NCBI RefSeq assembly: GCF_015207005.2
Contig: NZ_JADEXS020000001.1
Location: 3,410,001 to 3,474,000 of the forward strand
DNA length: 64,000 bases
Reading direction: 5' to 3'
Origin: Desmonostoc muscorum LEGE 12446
Lineage (GTDB): Bacteria > Cyanobacteriota > Cyanobacteriia > Cyanobacteriales > Nostocaceae
Each line of letters starts with the position of its first letter. Position 1 is the first letter of the stretch. Below are positions 48,514-59,815 of the stretch, piece after piece. The notes beneath the pieces are model-generated. The model worked only from the letters and a program-made list of their open reading frames with translations, was not told the DNA's origin and searched no databases. Both the position numbers and the translations under genes were made by a program.

Positions 48514-50184
48514 CTATGAAGGTATGCCTTTCCTATTTGGATTAGTAAACCATTTTTTTATTTCACCACAAAAACTCCATACATCATCATCTGAGGGTTT
48601 GAGATAATCTTGCGATTCTGGATCTTCTCCCATTTTCTCAAAGATGTTAATTAACCAATTTGGCCCGTGTCCAGTTGCACCAAGTTGAAGAAGCCAAGAC
48701 TCTAACTCTCCTTTCCGCACGACAAATAGACCATACTCTGCAAGTTTGTCAAATAAGTTATTTGCTGCTTCTTTGTCACTGCCAAATAATATATCTACAC
48801 CACCATCCCGTTTCATATTCTTTCCTACGGTATCAAACTTTTCCTTGACAGCATTTCGGAAATTAGCAAGTGACTGATACTCAAGTTCAGGGATAAAGCC
48901 GCTTTTGAGAAAGTTCGTCCAATCCTGACCACCATCTTTTAAAATATCAACATCAACAATGCCAACTGCTGGTATACCCAATTCTCTTAAAGGCTTGATA
49001 ATTATCTGAACTGTTTGCTTATTTTGAGCATTGAGGAACAAACAGTTAGGAATTCCTAACTCTGGCTTATAACGTAGCAGTCGCTCATTAATCTCCTGAT
49101 AAAAAGCGCGATCTGCATCGGATTCTGTGACGATAACAAATTCATAAAATAGCGCCCCAAGCACACCAGTTGAGCGCAACAAAGGATTTCGCATCAATCG
49201 AAGAATATCTGTGTTAGATAAAACTCTTGCAGTAGCTACCTCACTGCGATAAGTCAGTCTCACAATATTGACTGGTGCGCCTGATTGTATACAACCCATT
49301 ACAAAGTTTGGACTATGTGTTGATACAAACAATCTTTTTTGAGATCCTGAGCTAGAAATAGCAATTTCTTTTCCTAGTTTTAAAGCTAAAGATAAAGACA
49401 AAAAAGCTTCAGGTTCATCAATTAAAACAATGGCAGGATCACCAGCTATAATCTCTGTAATAATTCCAGTGAATGCTTTTACACCGTCGCTGGCTTGCTC
49501 AACAGGGAATGCTTTTGAGTGAAATTGTACAGCTTCATGGTGAATCCCACGCTCTTCAATATCTGTCTGAGGAGGACGAGATGACAAGCGTAGTCTAAGT
49601 TGACCGAGAGAAGTAGGATCTATAACGAAGTACGTCCCAAAAGCATCATAAATAATCCGTCTAACCTCATCTCTTTTGGCATCGTCACGAAACAATACTT
49701 GAAAACTTGTGTGAGGGGGTTGCTGGAGATCACCAGCGCTTTGTTGCCCAATCAAACTAATACGACTTTTACCGTCTAGTAGGAGAGTGTTAAATGAGAG
49801 ATACCACTGGCAAAACAAACTTACCTGAGTATTAGGATTCTGTAAAGCGTTCAAAAGATTCTGTCTATGAACTTGATTCCTCATTCCTCTTTTCCCAACA
49901 ATTATATGATCGGGTGAAAGCGCTTCATTTATATGTGGTTGAAGAGTGGACTTTTTAATCTTTTCTTCAGATGCTTCAACTGTGAATGTGTCAAATTCAA
50001 TCTTTTCTAGGATTACATCTGTTACGTTCTGTTGGCCGGTTGTGCAGTAATGGTAAATTTCAGAGAGAACTTTGCTTTTCCCAGAGTTGTTTGGGCCTAC
50101 AAATACAGTTATGGGTGTTGTGACTACTTCCTCTGAGGGTAATCCTGAGCCTCTTCCAAATTTCAGTTTGATCGTCTTTATCAT
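48514..50184 (-). CDS. OLD-like ATPase/TOPRIM nuclease
   Basis: A 556-residue protein. The ABC/SMC-like ATPase core has Walker A GPNNSGKSK (Lys36), a Walker B region IVLIDEPEAFLS and a following LFVSTHSPNF switch His. The C-terminal half has a TOPRIM-like domain (FVIVTESDADRAFYQEI; VGIVDVDIL; later LESWLLQL). This is the layout of OLD-family nucleases, several of which act in phage defence. No GajB-type helicase, reverse transcriptase or AriB gene is next to it, so it would be a stand-alone class 1-like OLD. Flanked by repeats on the 5' side, it is a plausible mobile defence gene. Confidence 0.8.
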   Translation of the reverse strand: MIKTIKLKFGRGSGLPSEEVVTTPITVFVGPNNSGKSKVLSEIYHYCTTGQQNVTDVILEKIEFDTFTVEASEEKIKKSTLQPHINEALSPDHIIVGKRGMRNQVHRQNLLNALQNPNTQVSLFCQWYLSFNTLLLDGKSRISLIGQQSAGDLQQPPHTSFQVLFRDDAKRDEVRRIIYDAFGTYFVIDPTSLGQLRLRLSSRPPQTDIEERGIHHEAVQFHSKAFPVEQASDGVKAFTGIITEIIAGDPAIVLIDEPEAFLSLSLALKLGKEIAISSSGSQKRLFVSTHSPNFVMGCIQSGAPVNIVRLTYRSEVATARVLSNTDILRLMRNPLLRSTGVLGALFYEFVIVTESDADRAFYQEINERLLRYKPELGIPNCLFLNAQNKQTVQIIIKPLRELGIPAVGIVDVDILKDGGQDWTNFLKSGFIPELEYQSLANFRNAVKEKFDTVGKNMKRDGGVDILFGSDKEAANNLFDKLAEYGLFVVRKGELESWLLQLGATGHGPNWLINIFEKMGEDPESQDYLKPSDDDVWSFCGEIKKWFTNPNRKGIPS

Positions 50185-50728
50185 TCGTCAAAAACTATGA
50201 GAAACTTCCGTTGTTTTTGTTACCTGTTTATTAGTATAATAGTTTACTTTCGCAATTGCCCTTCGTATTTCTCTACCAAGTTGTCTTAGAGGATGTTTGA
50301 AAAGTTCAAGATAGGTATAGTTCATCATTCTGAGCAGAACGAAGTGAGGGAAGAATCCTAATTTTTTGTTGGGGCTCAGATGCTACACTTCGCTTCACTA
50401 CGTTTATCTCAATCAATCAGACAAGAGGCTTAAGCCCCTTGTTAAAAGGCAAACTTACGCCACAGTGTACTAGATTTTTATCAATCCATTAGCTGACAGC
50501 ATAATAACATCCATCTGTAGAATACTCTTTCTTTTGATTAAGTATTAACTCCCTGGAGATAGAGCCACTTGTGTAAACACTGAGGTTATTCTGATAATTA
50601 CCAACGATTGGGTAGCAAATAAAACTCAATTTTTATCAGCAACATACGTTTTTCATATCATCAAAACCTCTTGTTTTTACAAAACTTTAGTTTCTAAATA
50701 TCGTATCTGAGGAGTTAAATCAACAGCT
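50185..50728. other. Intergenic stretch with a MITE half-copy at 50285-50305
   Basis: It contains CTTAGAGGATGTTTGAAAAGT, the same terminus as the 36740 element, without a visible partner. A complementary pair AGAGGCTTAAGCCCC/GGGG-type hairpin is near 50425. The remaining AT-rich sequence upstream of 50729 presumably holds that gene's promoter. No gene was seen. Confidence 0.5.
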
Positions 50729-51484
50729 ATGTCTATGCCCAATGAACGCGAAATCAAAAACAGTGAAGTTAGGCAAGAATCTTACACTGATACTAATGGT
50801 AATACTCACACCAACCTAACACGAACCACTGAAACACTTAACAACAGTACTAATCCCAACTCTTACCAAAACGGTTACGTGCAAGGTCGAAATTCTGAGT
50901 TTAGATACCAACAAGCAAATTTAGCCGAACGTGATGAGAAAAACACTAGTAATGGTTTGCTGTTGGGTATTATCATTACATCCTTAGCTGGCCTGATTAT
51001 CGGTGGGGTTTGGTACTTCAACCAGCGCGGTAACACAGCTGTTGACAGTACTGTGCCAGTCTTGGTTCCTTTACCGAGTGATAGCAGTCCTACCCCTACT
51101 GCTTCTCCTCAACCACAAACGACAATCATTGAAAAAACCAGAGAAGTACCTGTTCCTGTTCCTGTTCCCCAACAACAGGTTACACCCCCATCTGCACCTT
51201 CCCAACCGAATATTAATATTACCGTTCCACCCCAGCAACCTCCGGTAGAAAAAGCGCCTTCTGCAACCCAGCCAACTTCCAATGGGACACAAGGCCAAGC
51301 CACTAGTCCAAGTACTAATACTCCGACTTCCCAGAACGATAGTTCTACTAGTACCGTCACTCCAGGAACTGAAAGTAATACCTCTAAAACTACTCCATCT
51401 CAAGGAATAGATAAGTCAAACACTACATCTAATAGCGATTCTCCTAACACAGGAGATAGTACTACAGGCGGTTCTGCTCAATAG
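50729..51484 (+). CDS. Single-pass membrane protein with Pro/Ser/Thr-rich external domain
   Basis: A 251-residue protein. Residues 1-73 are polar and Asn/Thr-rich. One membrane helix spans about 75-95 (GLLLGIIITSLAGLIIGGVWYF). The remaining ~155 residues are low-complexity Pro/Thr/Ser with VPVPVPQQQ and SPSTNTPTSQ. There are no cysteines and no catalytic motif. The N-terminal region lacks a signal, so the topology is probably N-in with an extracytoplasmic Pro-rich spacer that could reach into the cell wall. I do not recognise a family. A hairpin follows the stop codon. Confidence 0.7.
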   Translation: MSMPNEREIKNSEVRQESYTDTNGNTHTNLTRTTETLNNSTNPNSYQNGYVQGRNSEFRYQQANLAERDEKNTSNGLLLGIIITSLAGLIIGGVWYFNQRGNTAVDSTVPVLVPLPSDSSPTPTASPQPQTTIIEKTREVPVPVPVPQQQVTPPSAPSQPNINITVPPQQPPVEKAPSATQPTSNGTQGQATSPSTNTPTSQNDSSTSTVTPGTESNTSKTTPSQGIDKSNTTSNSDSPNTGDSTTGGSAQ

Positions 51485-51499
51485 CGCTTCTGATTTTTC

Positions 51500-51547
51500 A
51501 GCCCACTTGCGATGTTGGTGTTCACGCCAACATAGGACAAGTGGGCT
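51500..51547 (+). terminator. Long hairpin after the Pro-rich membrane protein gene
   Basis: AGCCCACTTG pairs with CAAGTGGGCT, and an inner ATGTTGGTG pairs with CGCCAACAT, making a nearly continuous stem with a TTCA loop, 16 bp after the stop. It is followed by AATTTTA. Confidence 0.6.
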
Positions 51548-52081
51548 AATTTTAAGGAATATTTCAGAATTATTGCGATAAATTAATGGTATTCAAGTTT
51601 AGTAAACAAACATAGTAACTAAACAAACATAGTGCTAGATTAAGAGCAAGGTACAAACAGGTTAAAAGTTAAGTAAAACTTTTAAGTTAGAGCCTGTACC
51701 TCCTGCTCTAATTTTATGGCGATCGCTCTTTAGGTTGTGGCATCCGTTAAATGTGTTTTAGCCTTGTGTTCATCAATTTATTTTGGAGGTTTTAGAACGC
51801 ACAGCCAGAAAATGCCTGCCTAGTTGGAATATATACAAGGATGTCCAATTCTCTGTAAAGCGATCGTGAATAGTGTCCACCTTAGTTGAATTAGTTAGTT
51901 CTGAATTATCCAATCTTCAAGAAACCGCCCCAAGCTGCTGATATTTATCCATCGTAGCTTCCGGCGGTTTCTGTTTTGAGTGTTATGCATTTAAATTGCA
52001 CTCTGACCAGTGAGGGCTGTCATTTGTCCTTTGTCCTTTGTCCTTTGTCATTTATTTAGACCAATGACCAATGACCAATGA
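51548..52081. other. Intergenic stretch ending in heptamer repeats
   Basis: No gene was seen. A direct/inverted GTTAAAAGTTAAG/CTTTTAAG motif lies near 51660-51690. From 52018 there are tandem GTCCTTT heptamers, then CAATGAC/TAATGAC heptamers reaching into the stop-codon region of the metallophosphoesterase gene. Confidence 0.5.
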
Positions 52082-52915
52082 CTAATGACTAATTAACGTA
52101 ATAACAGTCACTTCTGGCGGACAAAATAGGCGTCCTGGTTTATAAGTTCCTAAACCACGATTGACATATAATTGATTTTCTTCCACATTGTGAAATCCTT
52201 GCGCCCATTCCCAATATCGCACGACTTTCGAGCAGTCTCCTAGTAAAAGTGTTACCCAACGCCGGAGTTTTTTGGGAATTTTTTTCAGCAGCTTTTTATA
52301 ATAAAATACAACAGGGCCAATGCCCGGAATTACGATGTGACCACCGTGGGTATGACCAGATAATTGCAAATCTACGCGCCATTGTTGCAATATCTTGGCT
52401 GTATCTGGGTTATGGGATAAAACGATGCGGGGTGTAACAGAATCTAATTGATTCATAACTGGTGCGGGATGAAATTCCTGCGACCAATAATCAGCTAGTC
52501 CTACTAGTGGTAATTCCTTTCCTAGTGGATAAGCAATTTCATTCCAAAGCACATGCACCCCAATGCTAGTTAACGCCTTTGTAACTTCTGCTTGGGAGTG
52601 GCTGTAATAGATATCGTGATTACCCAGGACGGCGTAAATACCACAGCGACTTTGCAAATGTTTTAATCGCAGCACCAATTGATTAATCGGCGTTGGGTCA
52701 TCAGTTACGTAGTCACCAGTTAATAGAATTAAATCTGGTTCAGCTTCGTTAGTAAGTGCGATCGCTTTTGCTAACATATCTTCCGATAGCCGCAAACCAT
52801 CGTAGTGAAAATCTGACAACTGCACCAGCTTTGTACCTTGTAAAGATATTGGAAGTTCCGCAATCTTAACCGTTACTTTATCTACTCTTAAATGTCCCGT
52901 AAAGAACCAATGCAT
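52082..52915 (-). CDS. Metallophosphoesterase, membrane-associated type
   Basis: A 277-residue calcineurin-like phosphoesterase. The metal-binding motifs are SDFHYDGLRLS, GDYVTDD, GNHDIYY, SHNPD and SGHTHGG. ATG 52915 was chosen to match the paralogue; a start 7 codons upstream exists. The family (YaeI/LpxH-like) includes lipid-linked pyrophosphatases and phosphodiesterases. The hydrophobic beginning (MHWFFTGHL) may touch the membrane. The adjacent gene at 53134 is a close tandem paralogue, co-directional, with a 218-bp gap. The substrate is unknown. Confidence 0.88.
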   Translation of the reverse strand: MHWFFTGHLRVDKVTVKIAELPISLQGTKLVQLSDFHYDGLRLSEDMLAKAIALTNEAEPDLILLTGDYVTDDPTPINQLVLRLKHLQSRCGIYAVLGNHDIYYSHSQAEVTKALTSIGVHVLWNEIAYPLGKELPLVGLADYWSQEFHPAPVMNQLDSVTPRIVLSHNPDTAKILQQWRVDLQLSGHTHGGHIVIPGIGPVVFYYKKLLKKIPKKLRRWVTLLLGDCSKVVRYWEWAQGFHNVEENQLYVNRGLGTYKPGRLFCPPEVTVITLISH

Positions 52916-53133
52916 AAGGCAACCGATACTCCTCATACCAGCGCTTACAGCTTACCAAAAATCAAAATGCAACTTGATAAATTGCAACAATTTCTGTCAT
53001 CTACTAGAAATATAATTAACTAATTGGTTGAAATTATGAGACTAAACTAAGCTAGTCTTGCTTTAATTTGCAAACAATTTTTAACCAGAATACTTGCTGC
53101 AATTGAGTTGTTGCATGTTGAATTTGGAATTAC

Positions 53134-53964
53134 TCACTCACCTTGTAGCGTGATTATAGTAACTTCTGGGCGGCAAAATAAACGTCCTGGGAGGTAAGTT
53201 CCCAAACCACGATTGACATATAGCTGATTTTTTCCTACGCGATGGTAACCCTGCGCCCATTCCCAATGGCTGACTACAGAAACATTTTCTTCTAAAAATC
53301 GCGCTCTACGCCGCACTTTCAGGGGTATTTTTTTGGTAATCTTGCTGTAAACCAACGCAGCTGGACCAATTCCAGGAATTACGATTTGGCCACCGTGAGT
53401 ATGACCAGATAATTGTAAATCAACTCGCCATGCTTGTAATATCTCCGCAGTATCTGGATTATGGGATAAAACAATGCAGGGCGTGTCTGGGTTTAGCTGG
53501 TTCATAACTAACTCAGGATTGAATTCTCGTGACCAAGTGTCGGCCAGTCCAACGAGTGGTAATTCTTTTCCTAGTGGATAGGCAATTTCGTTCCAAAGGA
53601 CGTGAATTCCAATGCTAGTTAACGCCTCTGTAACTTCTGTTTTTGCGTGTTTGTAATGTATGTCGTGGTTGCCAAGAATAGCATAGATCCCACAGCGACT
53701 TTGCAAATGTTTGAGTCGAAGTATTAATTGGTGAATTGGTTGGGGATCGTCAGTTACGTAATCACCTGTCAATAAAACTAAATCTGGTTCAGCTTGGTTG
53801 CTAACTGCGATCGCTTTTTCTAGCATACCTTCCGACAGCCGCAAACCATCATAGTGAAAATCTGACAACTGCACCAACTTCTTACCTTGTAACGGTGCAG
53901 GCAACCCTGCAATCTTAACCGTCAATTTCTCTGTACTCAACGGCCCAGATAACAACCAATGCAT
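53134..53964 (-). CDS. Metallophosphoesterase, tandem paralogue
   Basis: A 276-residue phosphoesterase with the same motifs as its neighbour (SDFHYDGLRLS, GDYVTDD, GNHDIHY, SGHTHGGQ) and collinear over the whole length. It differs mainly in the loop before the C-terminal WEWAQGYHRV segment. A tandem duplication is the simplest origin. Having two copies maintained with all metal ligands suggests both are functional, possibly with different substrates or conditions. Start ATG 53964. Confidence 0.88.
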   Translation of the reverse strand: MHWLLSGPLSTEKLTVKIAGLPAPLQGKKLVQLSDFHYDGLRLSEGMLEKAIAVSNQAEPDLVLLTGDYVTDDPQPIHQLILRLKHLQSRCGIYAILGNHDIHYKHAKTEVTEALTSIGIHVLWNEIAYPLGKELPLVGLADTWSREFNPELVMNQLNPDTPCIVLSHNPDTAEILQAWRVDLQLSGHTHGGQIVIPGIGPAALVYSKITKKIPLKVRRRARFLEENVSVVSHWEWAQGYHRVGKNQLYVNRGLGTYLPGRLFCRPEVTIITLQGE

Positions 53965-54136
53965 AAGACGTTTAATAAACCATAATCATAGAGCTTATAG
54001 CTTAGCTAAACATTGTCGAATTGTGTGTAGGAACCAATGAAACTTGTTGAAAATTTTATGAAACTTGCAAATTTTAGTGTATTTCTACTTATTTATAGCG
54101 GTTTGCAATTGAATGGAAATACACAGTTTGTAAATT

Positions 54137-55327
54137 ATATCAAGTTCGGATAATTACTTATAATAAAGGTGGAATCGTTGCAGTGCATCTATCCTAGCTT
54201 AGTACTATGCCGAAACAGATTGCGATCGCTAACCACTTAAGTGGAGAAGAATTATTGGTTATTTATCGTCAAGCAACAGAAGCGACAGAACGTAGCCATT
54301 ACCAAATAATTTGGTTATTAGCGACAGGAAAAACGCCTCAAGAAGTGGCGCAAGTAACAGGTTATACAAGAATTTGGATTTATCAGCTAGTCAAACGGTA
54401 TAACCAGTTCGGTGCAAGTGGGCTAGGAGACAGGCGGCATCATAACCCAGGAAAAGAACCAGGATTGACAGATGTGCAACAAGCCCAGCTTTGGCAGGTG
54501 CTGTCAGAAAAAGCGCCAGATGGCGGATTGTGGAACGGTCGTAAAGTTGCAGATTGGTTAAGTGAATTGACAGGAAAATCTATAAGTAGGCATCGGGGAT
54601 GGGAGTACCTCAAACAAATGACGTACAGACTGCGTGTTCCCAGACCAGAGCATGGAGAATCTGACCCAATAGAGCAAGAAAAGTGGAAAAAAAACTTGAT
54701 TTGAGGCTCAAATTTCTTCAAGCTAGATATCCAAACGCTGAAATAGAGCTTTGGAGCATGGACGAGCAGACGCTCGAAGACTCGGCTTAGCTTCGCTATC
54801 GTATTGGACTTCATCCAATCCTACGTCGAATTTGGGTATCAGAAGGTGAACAACCAATTGCCTCTGTGAATCAAAGGTATAAATGGATGTGGCTGTATGG
54901 GTTTGTACACCCAGAATCAGGTGAAACTTATTGGTGGATTCTTCCGAATGTAAATACTGAGATATTTAATCGAGTTTTAGCTGATTTTGCCAGGGAATAC
55001 AGTATTGGGTCTGACAAAAGAATTCTTTTAGCTGTTGACCAAGCTGGTTGGCATACAAGTAATGATCTAGATTTACCAGAAGGTGTCGATTTAATCTACT
55101 TACCCGCTTACTCACCTGAATTACAACCAGCAGAAAGGTTGTGGCCTCTAACTAACGAGATTGTAGCCAATTGTTCCCCAAGTTCTTTAGATGAACTCGA
55201 AGAACTAATGGTGTTTCGTTGCAAAGAAATTATCAAACAGCACGACTTAATCCAGGGACTAACTTGCTACCACTGGTGGCCAACAACTAGGGCGGTTTAA
55301 TTATAAGTAATCATCCGAACTTGATAT
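54137..55327 (+). mobile_element. IS630-family insertion sequence, inactivated copy
   Basis: 28-bp terminal inverted repeats with one mismatch (ATATCAAGTTCGGATAATTA and on at 54137-54164; complement at 55300-55327). TA dinucleotides at both ends agree with IS630 target preference. The element is about 1.19 kb and lies between the metallophosphoesterase genes and nifH. Confidence 0.85.
54207..55300 (+). pseudogene. IS630-family transposase, broken by a frameshift and a 30-bp insertion
   Basis: The first frame (54207-54704) gives the helix-turn-helix half (YTRIWIYQLVKRYNQFG). It meets a stop after a run of eight A at 54689-54696; a -1 shift there restores the frame into LRLKFLQARYPNAEIELWSMDE. 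Within the second catalytic motif the expected DEHRIGLHP is split: about 30 bases (roughly 54769-54798, GACGCTCGAAGACTCGGC and on), containing a TAG, sit between DE and RIGLHP. The rest (RYKWMWLYGFVHP to SPELQPAERLWP, the E motif) is intact. A-run frameshifting can be programmed in IS elements, but the in-frame stop makes this copy non-functional. Confidence 0.85.
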
Positions 55328-55380
55328 TAAACGATTGTAGGGGCGCACAGCTGTGCGCCCCTACTGCAAATTGCTATTGT

Positions 55381-57422
<2,042 letters not shown>

Positions 57423-57484
57423 GTAATTCGTAATTCGTAATTCGTAATTCGTAATTCGTAATTCGTAATTCGTAATTCGTAATT
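57423..57484. repeat. ATTCGTA heptamer STRR, about nine copies
   Basis: An uninterrupted run of the 7-bp unit. The following 57485-57860 stretch has a GGGTGCGTTATG...TAACGCAC hairpin repeat and no gene. Confidence 0.85.
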
Positions 57485-57860
57485 ACCTGTTCATAAGGGT
57501 TTGAGACCTTTGAAATGGTTGGTTTATTTACGCCGTGCTGTGCTAGGCTAAACTTTTAACACACCCGATAGAATTACTATTTGAATTTTGAACAAAATCT
57601 AACTATTTTAGGGTGCGTTATGAACTTTTTTCTAACGCACGAAACCCTTAAAAATAGAGTATTGGTCTGTCGGTAACACACTCTATATATGTTTTCAAAA
57701 ATAAAAACTGATTCATAGATAAATTTTCATTTAAATGAGGCACACGGTAGGGATGCACAGCTTTACTGCCCTACAATTTTTTTGTATTCCATGCGATCGC
57801 TGTTATAATTTCACCGCATTAGTCCTGGGCTAATAATTATTGTTCAATTTAAGCATAATT

Positions 57861-57904
57861 AAAAAATAGCGCCACCTTCTCATGAAGATGACGCTATTTT
57901 TTTT
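57861..57904 (-). terminator. Bidirectional hairpin terminator
   Basis: AAAATAGCGCCACCTTC pairs with GAAGATGACGCTATTTT (two mismatches) around a TCAT loop, with A-runs and T-runs on the two sides. It lies 73 bp downstream of the minus-strand gene ending at 57977. Confidence 0.65.
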
Positions 57905-57976
57905 GATTTAATTCACAGATAAAATAATTAAATGAATTTCCTAAACTTTCTGGGTCGGTTGACCGCAGTTTTGTTA

Positions 57977-58249
57977 CTATACAGTAGTGCGACGGGTTAA
58001 TAAGTTCCACAGGAAAACCGCTACAATTGCACCCAAAACTGCTACTGCAATACCTGGAATACTCAGAGTAGGAGCCGCTAGAGTTAACGTTCCTGTGCTG
58101 AAAAAGATACCTAAACTACCGCCAACAAAAGCACCAATAATTCCTAACAAAATTGTTCCTAGAATTCCGCCACCTTGATGACCAGGGTAGATAGCTTTAG
58201 CGATGGCACCAGCAATTAGACCTAAAACAATCCAAGCAAGAATATTCAT
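57977..58249 (-). CDS. GlsB/YeaQ/YmgE-family small membrane protein
   Basis: A 90-residue protein that is almost entirely hydrophobic and glycine-rich, with three membrane helices. It begins MNILAWIVLGLIAGAIAKAIYPG and contains GGGILGTILLGIIGAFVGG, the signature of the transglycosylase-associated (GlsB/YeaQ/YmgE) family. These are stress-induced inner-membrane proteins of unclear activity. A hairpin terminator follows the gene. Monocistronic. Confidence 0.9.
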   Translation of the reverse strand: MNILAWIVLGLIAGAIAKAIYPGHQGGGILGTILLGIIGAFVGGSLGIFFSTGTLTLAAPTLSIPGIAVAVLGAIVAVFLWNLLTRRTTV

Positions 58250-58522
58250 GGTTATTAATTTGGTAAACGTTTTTTACTTACAGAACTAATATTAGCAATC
58301 TTAATCTTGGGACTCCATCCATCATCAGAATCAATTATTCATATCCATCAGGAGTAGTTGAATTAGTACTCAGTTATTGTATATATCCTCCTATTGAGGT
58401 AGATAATCAAGCAAAAAAAAGCTCCTAGTAGGTCTTTAACTAGAAGCTATCAAACTATTGCTTGGTAATTGCAGTATATGCATTTTCAATTAGCTATCTC
58501 CTCTACTAGAAGTGTCATTTGT

Positions 58523-58562
58523 GGTTTGTGATTAGTCAGTTACGAATGACTAATCACAAACC
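58523..58562 (-). terminator. Perfect 16-bp hairpin downstream of the 86-residue protein gene
   Basis: GGTTTGTGATTAGTCA and its exact complement around an 8-base loop, starting 12 bp past the stop of the minus-strand gene. It contains ATTAGTCA/TGACTAAT units like the STRRs and lacks a T-run. Confidence 0.5.
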
Positions 58563-58573
58563 GCCACGATTCC

Positions 58574-58834
58574 TCACTTAGTACTGCTAATCTTCCATTC
58601 ATCTCGATGCACTAGAACTGGTAGCAGCTTGCTCAAATACCGATGGATTATCAGGTAAATGAAACTGATCAAAGTCAACAGCATCACACCTAAAATCGTC
58701 CCATATGCGTGAATATGCCACCAAAATACCTTGAGTTTTGTTGTAGATAGTTGTATAAACCTCGACAAAACAGCTAGATTGACGCTCTTGGAATCCTGAA
58801 ACAATGCTGCTGTGTTTTGTTGTGCAATTGTCAT
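58574..58834 (-). CDS. Small single-pass membrane protein, unrecognised
   Basis: An 86-residue protein. A polar N-terminus is followed by HIHAYGTILGVMLLTLISFIYLIIHRYL (about residues 40-67), one clear membrane helix, and a charged tail. ATG 58834 was chosen over an upstream start nine codons earlier because AAAGGAG lies 8 bases before it. A 22-bp motif 40 bp upstream nearly matches the one before ssuD, so it may be co-regulated with sulfonate use. The function is unknown. Confidence 0.65.
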   Translation of the reverse strand: MTIAQQNTAALFQDSKSVNLAVLSRFIQLSTTKLKVFWWHIHAYGTILGVMLLTLISFIYLIIHRYLSKLLPVLVHRDEWKISSTK

Positions 58835-58873
58835 TTGAATTACTCCTTTAATCCCAACCACTGAGACATTTAG

Positions 58874-58895
58874 TTTAAACTACGGTAACTCGATA
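58874..58895 (-). promoter_or_regulatory. Candidate operator, same motif as upstream of ssuD
   Basis: TTTAAACTACGGTAACTCGA plus TA; 20 of 22 bases equal 13243-13264 and the orientation relative to the downstream gene is the same. Confidence 0.4.
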
Positions 58896-58966
58896 GATTT
58901 AACGTTATTTATATGTAATATCTCATAACTTGATTCAAGAAGCAAGTATGGGCCCTGGCTGTCTAA

Positions 58967-59815
58967 TTAGTATTTAAGAGCTTGAAACTCAAGCACAGTG
59001 AGAAGTCCCTGATGTTGATTGACCAAAGATTGTATTGTGCTAACTGGATTACGATGAAGGCGACGTTTTTGTTGGCGAGGAGCTTGTGCGATCGCTAATC
59101 TACGACGTTGAGTTTTATACTCAGCTATAGGTACTTCCCGAATTTGTTGAAGTAACTGTTTTTCGTTTTGAGCTACAAATAGAACTTGATATTGGCCCAA
59201 ATCACGTAATTCAACAGTTGATTTGCGTCCACTAATACGTCGCTGATGGCGACGCAAATGACTAAATAAAGACTCGATTTTCAGGTTATCTGGTGGCAAA
59301 CCAGGGATATCATAGCAGTGTAATAAGTCAGTACTGTATTTATCCCATAAACGTTGTAACTTTTTTTTGAGAGCAAACTGTGCCGGATTTTGTTGATGGT
59401 CAGGTTGAAACATCTGTAATAACTCTTCCATCTCACGCCGAACTTGAAAGCTTGTTAAAGGGATTTGGGCAGTCTCTGTAATATCGATTACATCATCTGA
59501 GGTACGGTCAGAATTATTAGGATAGCGCAAACAATTAGCAATTCGTCGCAACCATTGGTGCGCCTCTGACAAGTCAGACGCGACTGAACGATTATTACTT
59601 AAGGCAAGGTCCACCCATACTGATAACAGAGATAAATAATCTGTATCAATTTCCCGGTATGGTAAACTACGTAGTACTTCTCCAATAGCTAATAGTTGCT
59701 GGTAGCCCATTAAACCACCCCAACTAAACGGTTTGCGACTTGTGCGATTGACACAATCCCGAATCGCCGCACGAATTTGAGCTTCCACTGCCATTAATTC
59801 TGCGTCTCGTGACAA
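58967..59815 (-). CDS. Transposase, C-terminal frame (orfB)
   Basis: 282 codons from a TTG at 59815, continuing the upstream transposase frame after a -1 shift. It carries the last catalytic acidic residue, the Glu of NLKIESLFSHLRRHQRR with ISGRKSTVELRD after it. It has no credible ribosome site of its own. It overlaps orfA by 22 bp, and the homopolymer run CCCCCCTTTTT (minus strand, about 59831-59841) just upstream is a plausible slippage site, so orfA-orfB is probably expressed as one ~600-residue fusion. Confidence 0.75.
   Translation of the reverse strand: MSRDAELMAVEAQIRAAIRDCVNRTSRKPFSWGGLMGYQQLLAIGEVLRSLPYREIDTDYLSLLSVWVDLALSNNRSVASDLSEAHQWLRRIANCLRYPNNSDRTSDDVIDITETAQIPLTSFQVRREMEELLQMFQPDHQQNPAQFALKKKLQRLWDKYSTDLLHCYDIPGLPPDNLKIESLFSHLRRHQRRISGRKSTVELRDLGQYQVLFVAQNEKQLLQQIREVPIAEYKTQRRRLAIAQAPRQQKRRLHRNPVSTIQSLVNQHQGLLTVLEFQALKY

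Noticed and set aside
48514..50184. Gabija (GajA) or PARIS assignment of the ATPase/TOPRIM gene
   Set aside because: No GajB helicase or separate AriB gene next to it.
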